Shown here: in pieces, positions 44,971 through 53,992 of the stretch
Numbering within the stretch: the stretch's first letter is position 1
How the letters are laid out: every line of letters begins with the position of its first letter
Assembly: GCF_007830445.1 (NCBI RefSeq)
Contig: NZ_VLKR01000004.1
Location: forward strand, 53,594 to 117,593
From: Sphingobacterium siyangense
GTDB taxonomy: Bacteria > Bacteroidota > Bacteroidia > Sphingobacteriales > Sphingobacteriaceae
Length of the DNA: 64,000 bases
Direction: 5' to 3'
The notes under the pieces: model-generated
Told to the model about the DNA's origin: nothing
Databases searched by the model: none
The model's input: only the letters and a program-made list of their open reading frames with translations
Translations under genes and position numbers: made by a program

Positions 44971-46437
44971 TTACAGATTATTTCTCAGATATCCCTGGAA
45001 GTTGTCTTGAAACTGAAGGCCGGTCCCCAGCCTATATTTACTTAATTTATTGTTGAGCGTAAGTCCCCATAATACAAATTCGGTCAGAAAATGGAGATCT
45101 TCGGGTTTCGTTTCTGGCTGATATTGCTGAATTAAAGCATGTATAGGCTTCACTTGATCCAAAACCTGCTTATACGTTGAATCGTTGAGTTCATCAGATA
45201 ATTCGATCCCCTCTGATTCTGAAAACCAACGAACAATGTCGTCGTAAGGATAACGTTCGTTATCTCTTTCCAGTTTCTCAATTTTTGGAAATAAAATCGG
45301 AAAAAGGTTTTTAATCGCGTTTTCTATCAGCTGCAGTGCGACGATACCCGCCCCTTCCTGCTCGCCTTCATAAACGAGCTCAACTTTACCTGTTATCGCA
45401 GGCACAATACCCATAAAATCACTCAGCCGTACTGCAGTTGCTTGCGCACCACTTCTGAGCATGCGCAATTCAGCGGTGCTTAATAAGTTTTGAAATGCCG
45501 TAATGCTCATACGCGCACTCACGCCACTCTTTTCATCAACATATTCACTATTTCGTGCTTCAAAGCTTATCTGCTCAATCAATTCCCTAGCCAGTTCAGG
45601 GACGTATATCTGCTCCTTATGGGCCGCTTCCAAGTTCGCTTCCTGCGCTGTAATTGCCTTTGCTATCTCAACCGATGCTGGGTAATGTGTCAGTATCTGC
45701 GATCCTATGCGATCTTTCAGCGGCGTCACAATACTTCCTCTATTGGTATAATCCTCCGGATTCGCAGTAAATATAAATTGTACATCTAACGGTAAGCGTA
45801 ACTTAAAACCACGGATCTGAATATCGCCCTCTTGCAATATATTGAAGAGAGCTACTTGGATTCTAGCTTGAAGATCAGGCAGCTCGTTAATGACAAATAT
45901 GGAACGGTTGGCCCTTGGAATCATACCAAAATGAATCACACGATCGTCTGCATAACTCAGTTTTAAATTTGCGGCTTTGATGGGATCTACATCACCGATC
46001 AAATCAGCGACCGTCACATCTGGTGTGGCCAGCTTCTCCGCAAAACGATCACCTCGACCAAGCCAGCTTATCGGTGTATCGTCGCCTTTCTCCTGCAGAA
46101 GTTCTAGCGCATAACGCGATATGGGGTTAAACGGATCATCATTAATCTCTGAACCCTGAACCACTGGCACATATTCATCCAATAAGTTGACCATGAGCCT
46201 AGCCAAACGTGTTTTCGCCTGACCGCGAAGGCCCAAGAAATTAATGTTGTGTTTGGAAAGAATTGCTCTTTCAAGTTCTGGAATAACGGTATCTTCATAA
46301 CCATGTACTCCATTGAACACGGTTTCGCCCGCCTTTATTTTTGTAATCAGATTCTGACGCAATTCTTCTTTTATTGTTTTAGGTTTATAACCCGAAGTTT
46401 TTAATGCACCAAATGTTGTAATCTTCGTGTAATCCAT
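44971..46437 (-). CDS. AAA+ ATPase, magnesium-chelatase ChlI/MoxR-like
   Basis: A 488-residue cytoplasmic AAA+ protein. The N-terminal domain precedes Walker A GLRGQAKT (69-76; the normal second-last Lys is kept). DVTVADLIGDVDP, SIFVINELPDLQARIQ (Walker B region), FTANPEDYTNRGSIVTPLKD (sensor 1 and arginine-finger region) and a helical C-terminal domain follow. This pattern matches the ChlI/MoxR clade, in which the ATPase works with a VWA-domain partner to insert metals or remodel protein complexes. The VWA gene lies 6 bp upstream on the same strand, a classic pair. The client protein cannot be identified from this window. Confidence 0.9.
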   Translation of the reverse strand: MDYTKITTFGALKTSGYKPKTIKEELRQNLITKIKAGETVFNGVHGYEDTVIPELERAILSKHNINFLGLRGQAKTRLARLMVNLLDEYVPVVQGSEINDDPFNPISRYALELLQEKGDDTPISWLGRGDRFAEKLATPDVTVADLIGDVDPIKAANLKLSYADDRVIHFGMIPRANRSIFVINELPDLQARIQVALFNILQEGDIQIRGFKLRLPLDVQFIFTANPEDYTNRGSIVTPLKDRIGSQILTHYPASVEIAKAITAQEANLEAAHKEQIYVPELARELIEQISFEARNSEYVDEKSGVSARMSITAFQNLLSTAELRMLRSGAQATAVRLSDFMGIVPAITGKVELVYEGEQEGAGIVALQLIENAIKNLFPILFPKIEKLERDNERYPYDDIVRWFSESEGIELSDELNDSTYKQVLDQVKPIHALIQQYQPETKPEDLHFLTEFVLWGLTLNNKLSKYRLGTGLQFQDNFQGYLRNNL

Positions 46438-46443
46438 ATATTC

Positions 46444-47565
46444 TTATCGTATTCTTTTTTTTCGATTTTCTTCGTAATCCTCAAAAATCATTTCGCCCAG
46501 ATCCCCAAGTCCCGTGTAATAAGCCTTCCCTTGATTTGAAGCTGTAAACTCGTCGACAAATTGCTGTAGATAAGGATCCGAAGCAATCATAAAGGTTGTA
46601 ATTGGTATTCCCAGCTTCCGGGCTTGCGCAGCCATACTATAGCACTTGCTAGTGATAAAAGGATCCAAGCCCATAGGATTTTTATAATAAGTACCGTCCG
46701 GCATATTTAAACAGCTCGGTTTCCCATCGGTTATCATAAATATTTGCTTATTCGCATGCCGTTTTCGCCTTAGTAAGTCCATCGCTAGCTTTAAGCCTGC
46801 GACCGTATTGGTATGAAATGGTCCAACTTGCAAATAAGGCAGGTCTTTTATCGCAATAGGCCATGCATCGTTTCCGAAAACAATAACGTCAAGTGAGTCT
46901 TTCGGATATCGGGTCAAAATAAGTTCCGATAAAGCCATCGCTACTTTTTTTGCAGGGGTGATCCGATCCTCGCCGTATAAAATCATACTATGGCTGATAT
47001 CGATCATCAACACTGTACTCATCTGCGACTTAAACTGTGTATCTTCTACGACGAGATCATTTTCTGATAAGGCAAACTCGCCTATCCCATGATTGATCTG
47101 TGCGTTTTTCAAGCTCTCTGTCAAAACTATTTTCTCCAGGCCATCTCCGTACTGATAATTTCTGAAATCGCCCATATTTTCGTCACTCCGTCCCTGGTGA
47201 TTGGTTTTATGATTGCCTGATTTCCCTTTCCTCATTTTCCCAAAAATCTGGTCCAAGGCATGCTGACGCAAGGCTTTCTCCAGCTTTGAGGTAATATCTA
47301 CTCCACCTTCACCACCAAACTCCACTTTTTCTCGGATATAACCTTTATCTTTCAGATCCGCAATAAAATCATCTATCGTATAGGCTGGAGTCGTCAGTTT
47401 GAACTCTTTATCCAATTGCCTAAGCCAGTCAATGGCTTCATCAAAATCACCTGAGGTATGGGTAATCAGTTCTTTGAAAATGTCAAATAATTTATCAAAA
47501 GGCGTTTGAAACGGCTCTTCATATTGCTTGAAGAGAAAACCTTTACTTCGTTTCGGGCTTTTCAT
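46444..47565 (-). CDS. VWA-domain protein partnered with the AAA+ ATPase
   Basis: A 373-residue soluble protein. The N-terminal half (about 1-165) is helical and charged, with a Lys/Asn/His-rich linker near 110-130. The C-terminal half is a von Willebrand factor A domain with the metal-ion-dependent adhesion site: MIDISHSM (Asp189, Ser191, Ser193), GPFHTNTVAGLKLAMDLL (MIDAS Thr) and IFMITDGKPS (second Asp). In MoxR/ChlI systems the VWA protein couples the ATPase to its substrate. It is the first gene of the two-gene unit; the ATPase gene starts 6 bp after its stop. Confidence 0.92.
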   Translation of the reverse strand: MKSPKRSKGFLFKQYEEPFQTPFDKLFDIFKELITHTSGDFDEAIDWLRQLDKEFKLTTPAYTIDDFIADLKDKGYIREKVEFGGEGGVDITSKLEKALRQHALDQIFGKMRKGKSGNHKTNHQGRSDENMGDFRNYQYGDGLEKIVLTESLKNAQINHGIGEFALSENDLVVEDTQFKSQMSTVLMIDISHSMILYGEDRITPAKKVAMALSELILTRYPKDSLDVIVFGNDAWPIAIKDLPYLQVGPFHTNTVAGLKLAMDLLRRKRHANKQIFMITDGKPSCLNMPDGTYYKNPMGLDPFITSKCYSMAAQARKLGIPITTFMIASDPYLQQFVDEFTASNQGKAYYTGLGDLGEMIFEDYEENRKKRIR

Positions 47566-47753
47566 GCATTCCTTTTATTAGTATGAGGAAGCTATCCAAA
47601 TAGTGTATCGGATGCTTCATAGTATGAATTTACGAAATAATAATTTTTGTGAGCACCTTATGTCCATTTAACTTTAAAAACTGGCTATAGTATGACGCAC
47701 GAGCGACAACTTCTACTGAGGAATTAGTTTCAGGCCTTTACGCTCTCCCAGTC

Positions 47754-47789
47754 AAAAGCCGCAAAGAATTGGTATTCCTTGCGGCTTTT
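47754..47789. terminator. Bidirectional intrinsic terminator
   Basis: AAAAGCCGCAA (47754-47764) pairs with TTGCGGCTTTT (47779-47789), and the stem is partly extended inwards (GAAT/ATTC). T-runs follow on both strands (plus TTTTTG after the stem, minus TTTTGAC). It lies 50 bp beyond the stop of the beta-helix lipoprotein gene and upstream of the AAA+/VWA operon, so it insulates the two. Confidence 0.85.
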
Positions 47790-47838
47790 TGATTCGGTTA
47801 TTCTAAATACAAGAGAATTACCCTGAAATAAGTACCGA

Positions 47839-49929
47839 TTAATAAAGCAGTTCCAACGTTGGCTTATTGGTGGTTGCTTCCCTGCTACTAAAAGACATAT
47901 CATTTGTAGAAGAAGCCGCAGCTGTATTTAAAAATAGAAAGGATACTTTACGATCAGTACCGGTAAGCAATCTGTTAATGGCCGAGGTGACGTCGATGGT
48001 CTGTAAACCTATCCCTGAAACAGAAATCTTACCGACAAGTACAGTATCCATTGGTGCATTGTTCCAATTAATGCTATTTTCCAACCAAGATGTCGTGGAG
48101 GTCGTATAAATATTAATAGTCCGTTGTAGTGCTGTATTCACTCCTGCAACATACATTTTTAATTTTGCCGAACTCACTTTAGGTTTAGTAATCATCGCAA
48201 TATCAAATTTAGCGTATGCTTTACGCGCGTAGGATGTAGCGTCGGATTTGATGACAAGATCAGCTGTAGTTCCATAATTTGTACTCGCATAGGTACCGTT
48301 ACGGACATAGGCATCGGCAAGAGAACTTCCAGCATTGGCGACAACAGTATGCTGAAACGCTCCAACATCTGGATTACCCAATGGCAGCGCATTTCCAGCA
48401 AAATCCTCGCCCCCATTGTTACTTATAAATACACCAGCATTAAGGGCAGCCGAACCGGAACCGACATCATAACCTTTTGCAGCGTCAAGGCCGTTTCCAC
48501 CAATTGGATTGACAAATACCGGATCTTCATAAAAATTGTTGTTCCGCACGATAGTTCCCCAGTTCAATGATGTAAATGTACTTGACGGAAATAAACAATT
48601 ATTGTTAAACTTCAATCCGTTATCGGCCTGGGTAGACAGACTGCTAATGGTCGAGGTCGTGTAAAAAATATTATTTGAAAATGTTGCATAAGGCTTTCCT
48701 GAACTCACGCCATTCATGACGTTAAACAGGCTGGCGGTCGGATTTTTGATAAAGAATACATTATTATAAATCTCACGGGAATCGTATGTTGTTTTTTCGA
48801 TCAAAAAGAGCTTCTTTAACCTTGTTGTACCGATATCGTTGACAGAAACGTTGTAGCGGACTTTAATATTCTTAGACTGGTTCATAAAAAGCATAAATCC
48901 GCCGTTATTATCATGCGAATAATTGTATTCGAAGATATCTCCATCGGTCACTGAATTGGTATCATAGCCATCGGCATCGAACGCGACTCCGTCGTTGGCC
49001 CCTCCGCCTGTCATACCATAAACCTCATTATAAGCCACCAGCGTATTCAAGCTGCCAATTGTCCAAATACCGGCATAATTTTCAGAGCCTGTGTTCATAC
49101 ATGCCTTATAGACCGTATTGTGTGTAATTTTACTTCCTCCCGTCACACCTGACATAACGATACCGTCGCCATAGATATATTCAATCAAATTGTTATCGAT
49201 AATAATATCTTTTGATCTTGCTGCCATAGCCCTATCGCCAGTGGTCCTTATCCCTTCAACGGAACAATTGGCGACATGACAACTTTGTACCAAAGCCCCG
49301 TATATTTTACCGTCTAAGATAATCCCGCCAGAACTTTTGTTATAATTGGTCTGTCCATCGATAGCACCATTGACGTCATGGACATAACAATTTCTAATGG
49401 AGACATTGCTGATTGCTGTTCCTGCAGAACTGCCTCCAATCACGCGGATCCCCGTGGCAGCATAACTTGTCCCGCTTGGGATTGTATTCGTCAGTTCGAG
49501 GTTATTTACTTCAAAATAAGATACTTTATTAAGGTATAGCGCATTTGATCCATTCCTCTTTCCACCGCCGTTGATAATCGGACGAACATCACCGCCATAT
49601 TTATCTATGATAATGGGAGCTTCAGCCGTTCCCGAATTTTTCATATGCAAAGTGTCATTCCATACGCCACCGCTCTTGAATAAGATACGGTCGCCGGGGC
49701 CAAAAACGGAGGCATTAATTTTGGCCAATGTTCTCCATGCTGTAGTTGTGCTCATTCCTGTGCTATCATCGTTTCCGCTGGGATCTATGTAGTAAGTATT
49801 GCCCACACTTGCCAGATTCGCCTTCGCTTTTGTTTTTAAGGGTGTCGGAGAATCTAGTTGAACAGACTTTTGGCAGCTCAGTAGCCCAATGACTCCAATA
49901 GAAATCACCATCATAAATTTTCTCATCAT
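47839..49929 (-). CDS. Lipoprotein with right-handed beta-helix and C-terminal DNRLRE (CBM96) domain
   Basis: A 696-residue lipoprotein: the signal peptide ends in VIGLLSCQKS (lipobox Cys). Residues about 45-540 form a pectate-lyase-like right-handed parallel beta-helix, opening with NTYYIDPSGNDDSTGMSTTT and continuing with repeated turns such as ISNVSIRNCYVHDVNG, SKDIIIDNNLIEYIYGDG and NTLVAYNEVYGMTGG; it closes with FAGNALPLGNPDVGAFQ. The C-terminal 150 residues (SLADAYVRNGTYASTNYGTT, SYARKAYAKFDI and ENSINWNNAP) are a DNRLRE/CBM96-like domain, which in related enzymes binds polysaccharide such as alginate. A surface polysaccharide lyase or glycan-binding role is likely; the catalytic residues are not evident to me. 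Confidence 0.87.
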   Translation of the reverse strand: MMRKFMMVISIGVIGLLSCQKSVQLDSPTPLKTKAKANLASVGNTYYIDPSGNDDSTGMSTTTAWRTLAKINASVFGPGDRILFKSGGVWNDTLHMKNSGTAEAPIIIDKYGGDVRPIINGGGKRNGSNALYLNKVSYFEVNNLELTNTIPSGTSYAATGIRVIGGSSAGTAISNVSIRNCYVHDVNGAIDGQTNYNKSSGGIILDGKIYGALVQSCHVANCSVEGIRTTGDRAMAARSKDIIIDNNLIEYIYGDGIVMSGVTGGSKITHNTVYKACMNTGSENYAGIWTIGSLNTLVAYNEVYGMTGGGANDGVAFDADGYDTNSVTDGDIFEYNYSHDNNGGFMLFMNQSKNIKVRYNVSVNDIGTTRLKKLFLIEKTTYDSREIYNNVFFIKNPTASLFNVMNGVSSGKPYATFSNNIFYTTSTISSLSTQADNGLKFNNNCLFPSSTFTSLNWGTIVRNNNFYEDPVFVNPIGGNGLDAAKGYDVGSGSAALNAGVFISNNGGEDFAGNALPLGNPDVGAFQHTVVANAGSSLADAYVRNGTYASTNYGTTADLVIKSDATSYARKAYAKFDIAMITKPKVSSAKLKMYVAGVNTALQRTINIYTTSTTSWLENSINWNNAPMDTVLVGKISVSGIGLQTIDVTSAINRLLTGTDRKVSFLFLNTAAASSTNDMSFSSREATTNKPTLELLY

Positions 49930-50186
49930 GTTGTTTTTAGTTTTATAATTTGTTATAATTTTTACAGAAGTATTCTTATTCCGACGAATACGAATTTTAT
50001 AATTTGATTAATAACATTAAATTATAAATAACTTATCAACCACAAGGGGTAAAATCACAAATAAAGAGGGGTAAAATTTTAAAGACAGGTCAAAATATAT
50101 CGAAGATAAATTATCGAATCTTTTTCTGCTGGCCTACATCGATATAAAAGAAAATTTAATATTTTTAGCGAACAACTACAGCCTTT

Positions 50187-50603
50187 ATGGACAATAAAAA
50201 ATTAATGGAAATAGATCAATATATTGATACACTTTCAGACACTGAGCAACAAATAATTCGTCAATTTCGGAAAGCAATATCAGAAAATGACAATACCGTT
50301 TCGGAAAGCTTTGGAAAATTCATGTCAAACCCTAATGCAATCAGCTTTAATGAACAAGGTGTATTTAAATACGGGTTAACAGTCTCGAAGAATTATATTT
50401 CATTCCATTCCTTGGTCATCTATACTAACCCCGAATTAATGGAAGAACTAAAATTAAAAATACCGAAAGCCAAGTTTCAAAAAGGCTGTATTAATTTCAA
50501 AACTTTGGATGAATTTCCCGCCTCAGTATTGGCAGAACATATTCAGGTTTCATCCAAAATAGATTTTAGCCCCATGATAAATCGTTATTTGAAAAAGAAA
50601 TAA
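50187..50603 (+). CDS. DUF1801 (YdhG-like) family protein
   Basis: A 138-residue soluble protein with the DUF1801 pattern: IDQYIDTLSDTEQQIIRQFR at the N-terminus, FNEQGVFKYGLTVSKNYISF in the middle (usually a Gly-Lys-Phe-Tyr type strand set) and ELKLKIPKAKFQKGCINFKT near 95-115, where the Lys-rich loop is conserved. The family has a frataxin/YdhG-like fold and no agreed function. It converges on the methyltransferase gene with about 27 bp between the stops. Confidence 0.75.
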   Translation: MDNKKLMEIDQYIDTLSDTEQQIIRQFRKAISENDNTVSESFGKFMSNPNAISFNEQGVFKYGLTVSKNYISFHSLVIYTNPELMEELKLKIPKAKFQKGCINFKTLDEFPASVLAEHIQVSSKIDFSPMINRYLKKK

Positions 50604-50630
50604 GTACCAGGTCGATTCCCAGAATTTTAT

Positions 50631-51443
50631 TTATTCACTTTTACGCGCAACAATAGCATAGACCATCGGAATCTTATTTCCCAAATGGGCTATTCTGAAT
50701 TTTTTAGGATCTAGCTCTGTCATGTTTTTAAAAATGGGATAAGGTGAATAGTCAAATTCGTTCAGGTCTTGAATGTTCAGCCCATTATGAAGTAAAGCAC
50801 CAACGACCTCACTCATACTATGATTCCAGGTGACATAGGACTGCGAAATAGCGGCATCTTTATCGGCATAGGTTCCCTGCTCTGTTTCAACAATTGGAGC
50901 AATATTAAAATAGTTATAGCCAATTTTATCAAAATTGTCGTCGAACATCCAAACAACTGGATGAAACTCGACAAAAATAAACTTCCCTTTCGGTTTCAAG
51001 AAACGTGAAATTATTTTCGCCCATTTATCTAAATCAGGTAACCAAGTAATCGTTCCGTAACTTGTAAAGACTAGATCAAATTGTTCATCAAGATGATTTT
51101 CAAGCTCATACAGATCACAACAGATAAACTGCACATCAGCATGCATATCTTTCGCAATTTCGCGGGCGCTTTCTATAGCCTTGTCAGATAGGTCAACACC
51201 AGTAACTTTTGCGCCAAGTCTACTCAAAGAAATTGTATCCTGTCCGAAATGACATTGTAGGTGTAATATTTTTTTCCCACTGATATCACCCAATAATGCT
51301 AATTCAATTGAATTTAATGAAGTCTCCCCTTTTAAAAATCCTGTTAGATTGTAAAAATCTGATTTTAAATGCGTATCCGTTCTGTTATTCCACGAGTGTT
51401 TGTTTATTGCGATGTAATTCTCTTCCGGGTTCAAATCGTTCAT
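50631..51443 (-). CDS. Class I SAM-dependent methyltransferase
   Basis: A 270-residue cytoplasmic enzyme. The SAM-binding core is clear: GKKILHLQCHFGQDTISLSR (motif I, about 54-73, with the HxGxxT variant HFGQDT), GAKVTGVDLSDKAIESAREI (motif II), QFICCDLYELENH (motif III) and FDLVFTSYGTITWLPDL (motif IV). A C-terminal part with LKPKGKFIFVEFHPVVWMFD follows, as in small-molecule methyltransferases of the UbiE/TAM type. The substrate is unknown. It is divergent from an AraC regulator gene (216 bp apart), which may control it. Confidence 0.9.
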   Translation of the reverse strand: MNDLNPEENYIAINKHSWNNRTDTHLKSDFYNLTGFLKGETSLNSIELALLGDISGKKILHLQCHFGQDTISLSRLGAKVTGVDLSDKAIESAREIAKDMHADVQFICCDLYELENHLDEQFDLVFTSYGTITWLPDLDKWAKIISRFLKPKGKFIFVEFHPVVWMFDDNFDKIGYNYFNIAPIVETEQGTYADKDAAISQSYVTWNHSMSEVVGALLHNGLNIQDLNEFDYSPYPIFKNMTELDPKKFRIAHLGNKIPMVYAIVARKSE

Positions 51444-51659
51444 TTTGTTTTTTAATTAAATGGTTAATTAGCTACTAAATTACAATAAAAATTAATCTCT
51501 ATCGGATTCATCGTTTCCTCAATCTAAAAATAAATGTTTTAAGAAATAAAGCTTGGTGAAAATTATCATAAAGGTTCTCTATATTTAAATCGATTATCAA
51601 ATACTTCCAAGTTTAAAAGGATGAGGCAAGAACAACGCCTATTTACATGAAGAAAAGAG

Positions 51660-52484
51660 ATGACGATAAAAATATATAGACCAGAGAGCTTACTCCTAAA
51701 AAAATATATTGAATGCTTCTATATACTTGAGAAAACTGACGAAGAAAAAGCGACGGCATATTTTACGTTTCCGAGTATTTACACCATTGTGACGATAAGT
51801 GAGCAGACCCAAACGATGGTAAGCCCAAATAAAGTGATTACGAAGCATTTTCCATCCAATTCGATAGAAACAAACCTTGTATGCAATTTTAATGAACCTG
51901 TTTTAGTGTGTTACGAGGGGAAAATAAATGAAATTACCACTTACTTCAAACCTCTTGGGATAAATGCTTTTATACCCAATGATTTAAGCGATTATAACAG
52001 CGGAACATTTCCCGATTTTAACCCACACCTGGATTATAAAGATGCTATGAGATCCATCCTGTCCATAGATGACCAGGACGGGCGAATCAAGGCATTAGAA
52101 CACTATTGGATATCAAAATTTTGGCCATTTAAAAATGCGTTGCTCGAAAACATAATTACCGAAATGTTAGATACAAGCAACGTCAATCAATCGATGTCAG
52201 AATTTTCGCTAAAAACAAGAAGATCGAGAACAACCATAAATAAGCAATTTGATCAACATATCTGTAAAACCCCCTCCCAATTCAAAAAAATCATCAGATT
52301 TCGAGCTGCAATTCAAAGCCACCTCGAAGATAGAAACAAAATAGGTCTGTCTTATAACCTGGATTATTTCGATCAGTCCCACATGATTAGAGATTTTAAA
52401 AAATTAACAGGATTTACACCAAAAATTTTCTTTTCCAAAATAGCTAATCTCGAACGGAGCCAGATAAAATGGATTTTTATTTAG
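51660..52484 (+). CDS. AraC-family transcriptional regulator
   Basis: A 274-residue regulator. The N-terminal part (about 1-130) is a sensor-type beta domain (YFTFPSIYTIVTISEQTQ and FNEPVLVCYEGKINEITTYF). The C-terminal helix-turn-helix pair is more divergent than usual: MSEFSLKTRRSRTTINKQFD (first HTH region) and NKIGLSYNLDYFDQSHMIRD, then FKKLTGFTPKIFFSKIAN (second HTH and tail, with the family-typical GFTPKxFF). The start ATG is directly before a TIKIYRPESLLLKKYIECFY block often seen in this subgroup. It is divergent from the methyltransferase gene and 62 bp upstream of the serine hydrolase gene. Confidence 0.88.
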   Translation: MTIKIYRPESLLLKKYIECFYILEKTDEEKATAYFTFPSIYTIVTISEQTQTMVSPNKVITKHFPSNSIETNLVCNFNEPVLVCYEGKINEITTYFKPLGINAFIPNDLSDYNSGTFPDFNPHLDYKDAMRSILSIDDQDGRIKALEHYWISKFWPFKNALLENIITEMLDTSNVNQSMSEFSLKTRRSRTTINKQFDQHICKTPSQFKKIIRFRAAIQSHLEDRNKIGLSYNLDYFDQSHMIRDFKKLTGFTPKIFFSKIANLERSQIKWIFI

Positions 52485-52546
52485 CGGGTTTACAAAAATA
52501 CAATCACACTATTTTATTAAACAGTAACATTGCTCCATAATTATTT

Positions 52547-53866
52547 ATGCAATACGTTATGAAGCTTTTAATCCTACTTATGCTTTGTCCAGTTTTTCTT
52601 GTGGCCCAAGAAAAAACATCAGCCAAACTTGCAGCCTATATGCAGGCACAAGCTGATGTAAATAATTTTAGTGGAACAGTTCTTGTCATGAAAAATGGCG
52701 CTATTTTATTAAAAAAAGCCTACGGTTTGGCAGATTATGAATGGAATATAAAAAACACGTTAGACACTAAATTCCAGTTGGCATCGGTCACAAAACAATT
52801 TACCGCAGCCGCTATTTTACAGCTCGTCGACAGTGGGCGGTTATCCCTATATGATAAACTCAGTAAATTTTTCCCCGATTATCCAAAAGCCGATAGTATC
52901 AGCATCCACATGTTGCTGTCACACAGCTCCGGACTTGCTATGGGCTTCAAAGAAATCGCGTTAAGCAGCATAAGTCGCGATTCTGCTTATGCCGCCATCA
53001 AGAAAATTCCTTTCGAATTCTCACCGGGAGCAAAGAGCGCCTATAGTAATATCGGTTATTATTTGTTAGCAAAGATTATTGAAAAAGTCTCCGGTGAGCA
53101 TTACGCTACTTTTTTAAAGAAAAATATATTTGATAAAGCTGGGATGAAGAACACCGGAGTTAGTAACAATGAATCCATCGTGCCGAAAAAAGCAAAAGTA
53201 TATTATCATAATGACGAAGGTTTTATCCATAACCCCTATATCAACTGGGAGATCAACCTAGGTCACGACGGTATTTATTCAACCGTGGAAGATCTAGCCA
53301 TTTGGGACCAAGCACTTTATGGAACAACGATTCTATCAGCCACAATGAAGAAAAAAATGTTCACACCATATAACTCCGAAAATTGGGGCTATGGATTCAT
53401 CATCAATCCATTTTATAATCACGGACATTATTTGATTGCACATGACGGCGGATTCTTTGGCACAATGACTTCTTTTAATCGATTTACTGACGACAAACTC
53501 TTTGTCACTGTCCTTTCTAATAACGGCTCAGCCTCCCATATCATAGGTTACGGCCTTTCAGCAATTGCCTTTGGTAAAGAAGTGGAAATCCCCTACAAAC
53601 ATCATCGCGCCAAAATAGATACAACCATATACAATAACTATGTGGGTGAGTATGGAAAAATACGGATATTAAAAATTGGTGGCAAACTCTATTATAATGA
53701 TGCGGATATTGAACTCATTCCCGAGTCTAAAACAAAATTTTTCAGAGCAGACGACAACGACAGGACGATCGAATTTGTTGAAGACAAAACAGATGGCTAC
53801 AATTCCATTATTTTAACAAAAGGTGGAGTTAAGGAAGTTTTCCCACGATCCAATAGAAATGAATGA
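52547..53866 (+). CDS. Secreted serine hydrolase (beta-lactamase/class C family)
   Basis: A 439-residue exported protein: signal peptide to about residue 20 (LLMLCPVFLVAQ); an internal Met at residue 5 is an alternative start. The catalytic set is intact: SVTK (Ser80, Lys83), YSNIGYYLL with Tyr-Ser-Asn, and HDGGFFG as the third box. The late FNRFTDDKLFVTVLSNNG strand is typical of the family. A C-terminal domain (about 350-439) resembles the DUF3471-like extension, with NNYVGEYGKIRILKIGGKLY. The enzyme may be an esterase, D-peptidase or a beta-lactamase-like protein; none can be preferred. A truncated relative begins the window (1-1534). Confidence 0.9.
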   Translation: MQYVMKLLILLMLCPVFLVAQEKTSAKLAAYMQAQADVNNFSGTVLVMKNGAILLKKAYGLADYEWNIKNTLDTKFQLASVTKQFTAAAILQLVDSGRLSLYDKLSKFFPDYPKADSISIHMLLSHSSGLAMGFKEIALSSISRDSAYAAIKKIPFEFSPGAKSAYSNIGYYLLAKIIEKVSGEHYATFLKKNIFDKAGMKNTGVSNNESIVPKKAKVYYHNDEGFIHNPYINWEINLGHDGIYSTVEDLAIWDQALYGTTILSATMKKKMFTPYNSENWGYGFIINPFYNHGHYLIAHDGGFFGTMTSFNRFTDDKLFVTVLSNNGSASHIIGYGLSAIAFGKEVEIPYKHHRAKIDTTIYNNYVGEYGKIRILKIGGKLYYNDADIELIPESKTKFFRADDNDRTIEFVEDKTDGYNSIILTKGGVKEVFPRSNRNE

Positions 53867-53992
53867 AACGCTATGCATGCTGCTGGAATAACGATTTTAA
53901 TCTATTATTTGAAACCTTAAAGAAAAAAGTTAAATTACACCTATATCGGTCCAGCGTTAGATCGGATATAGCGTAAACTAAATTATAAGATA

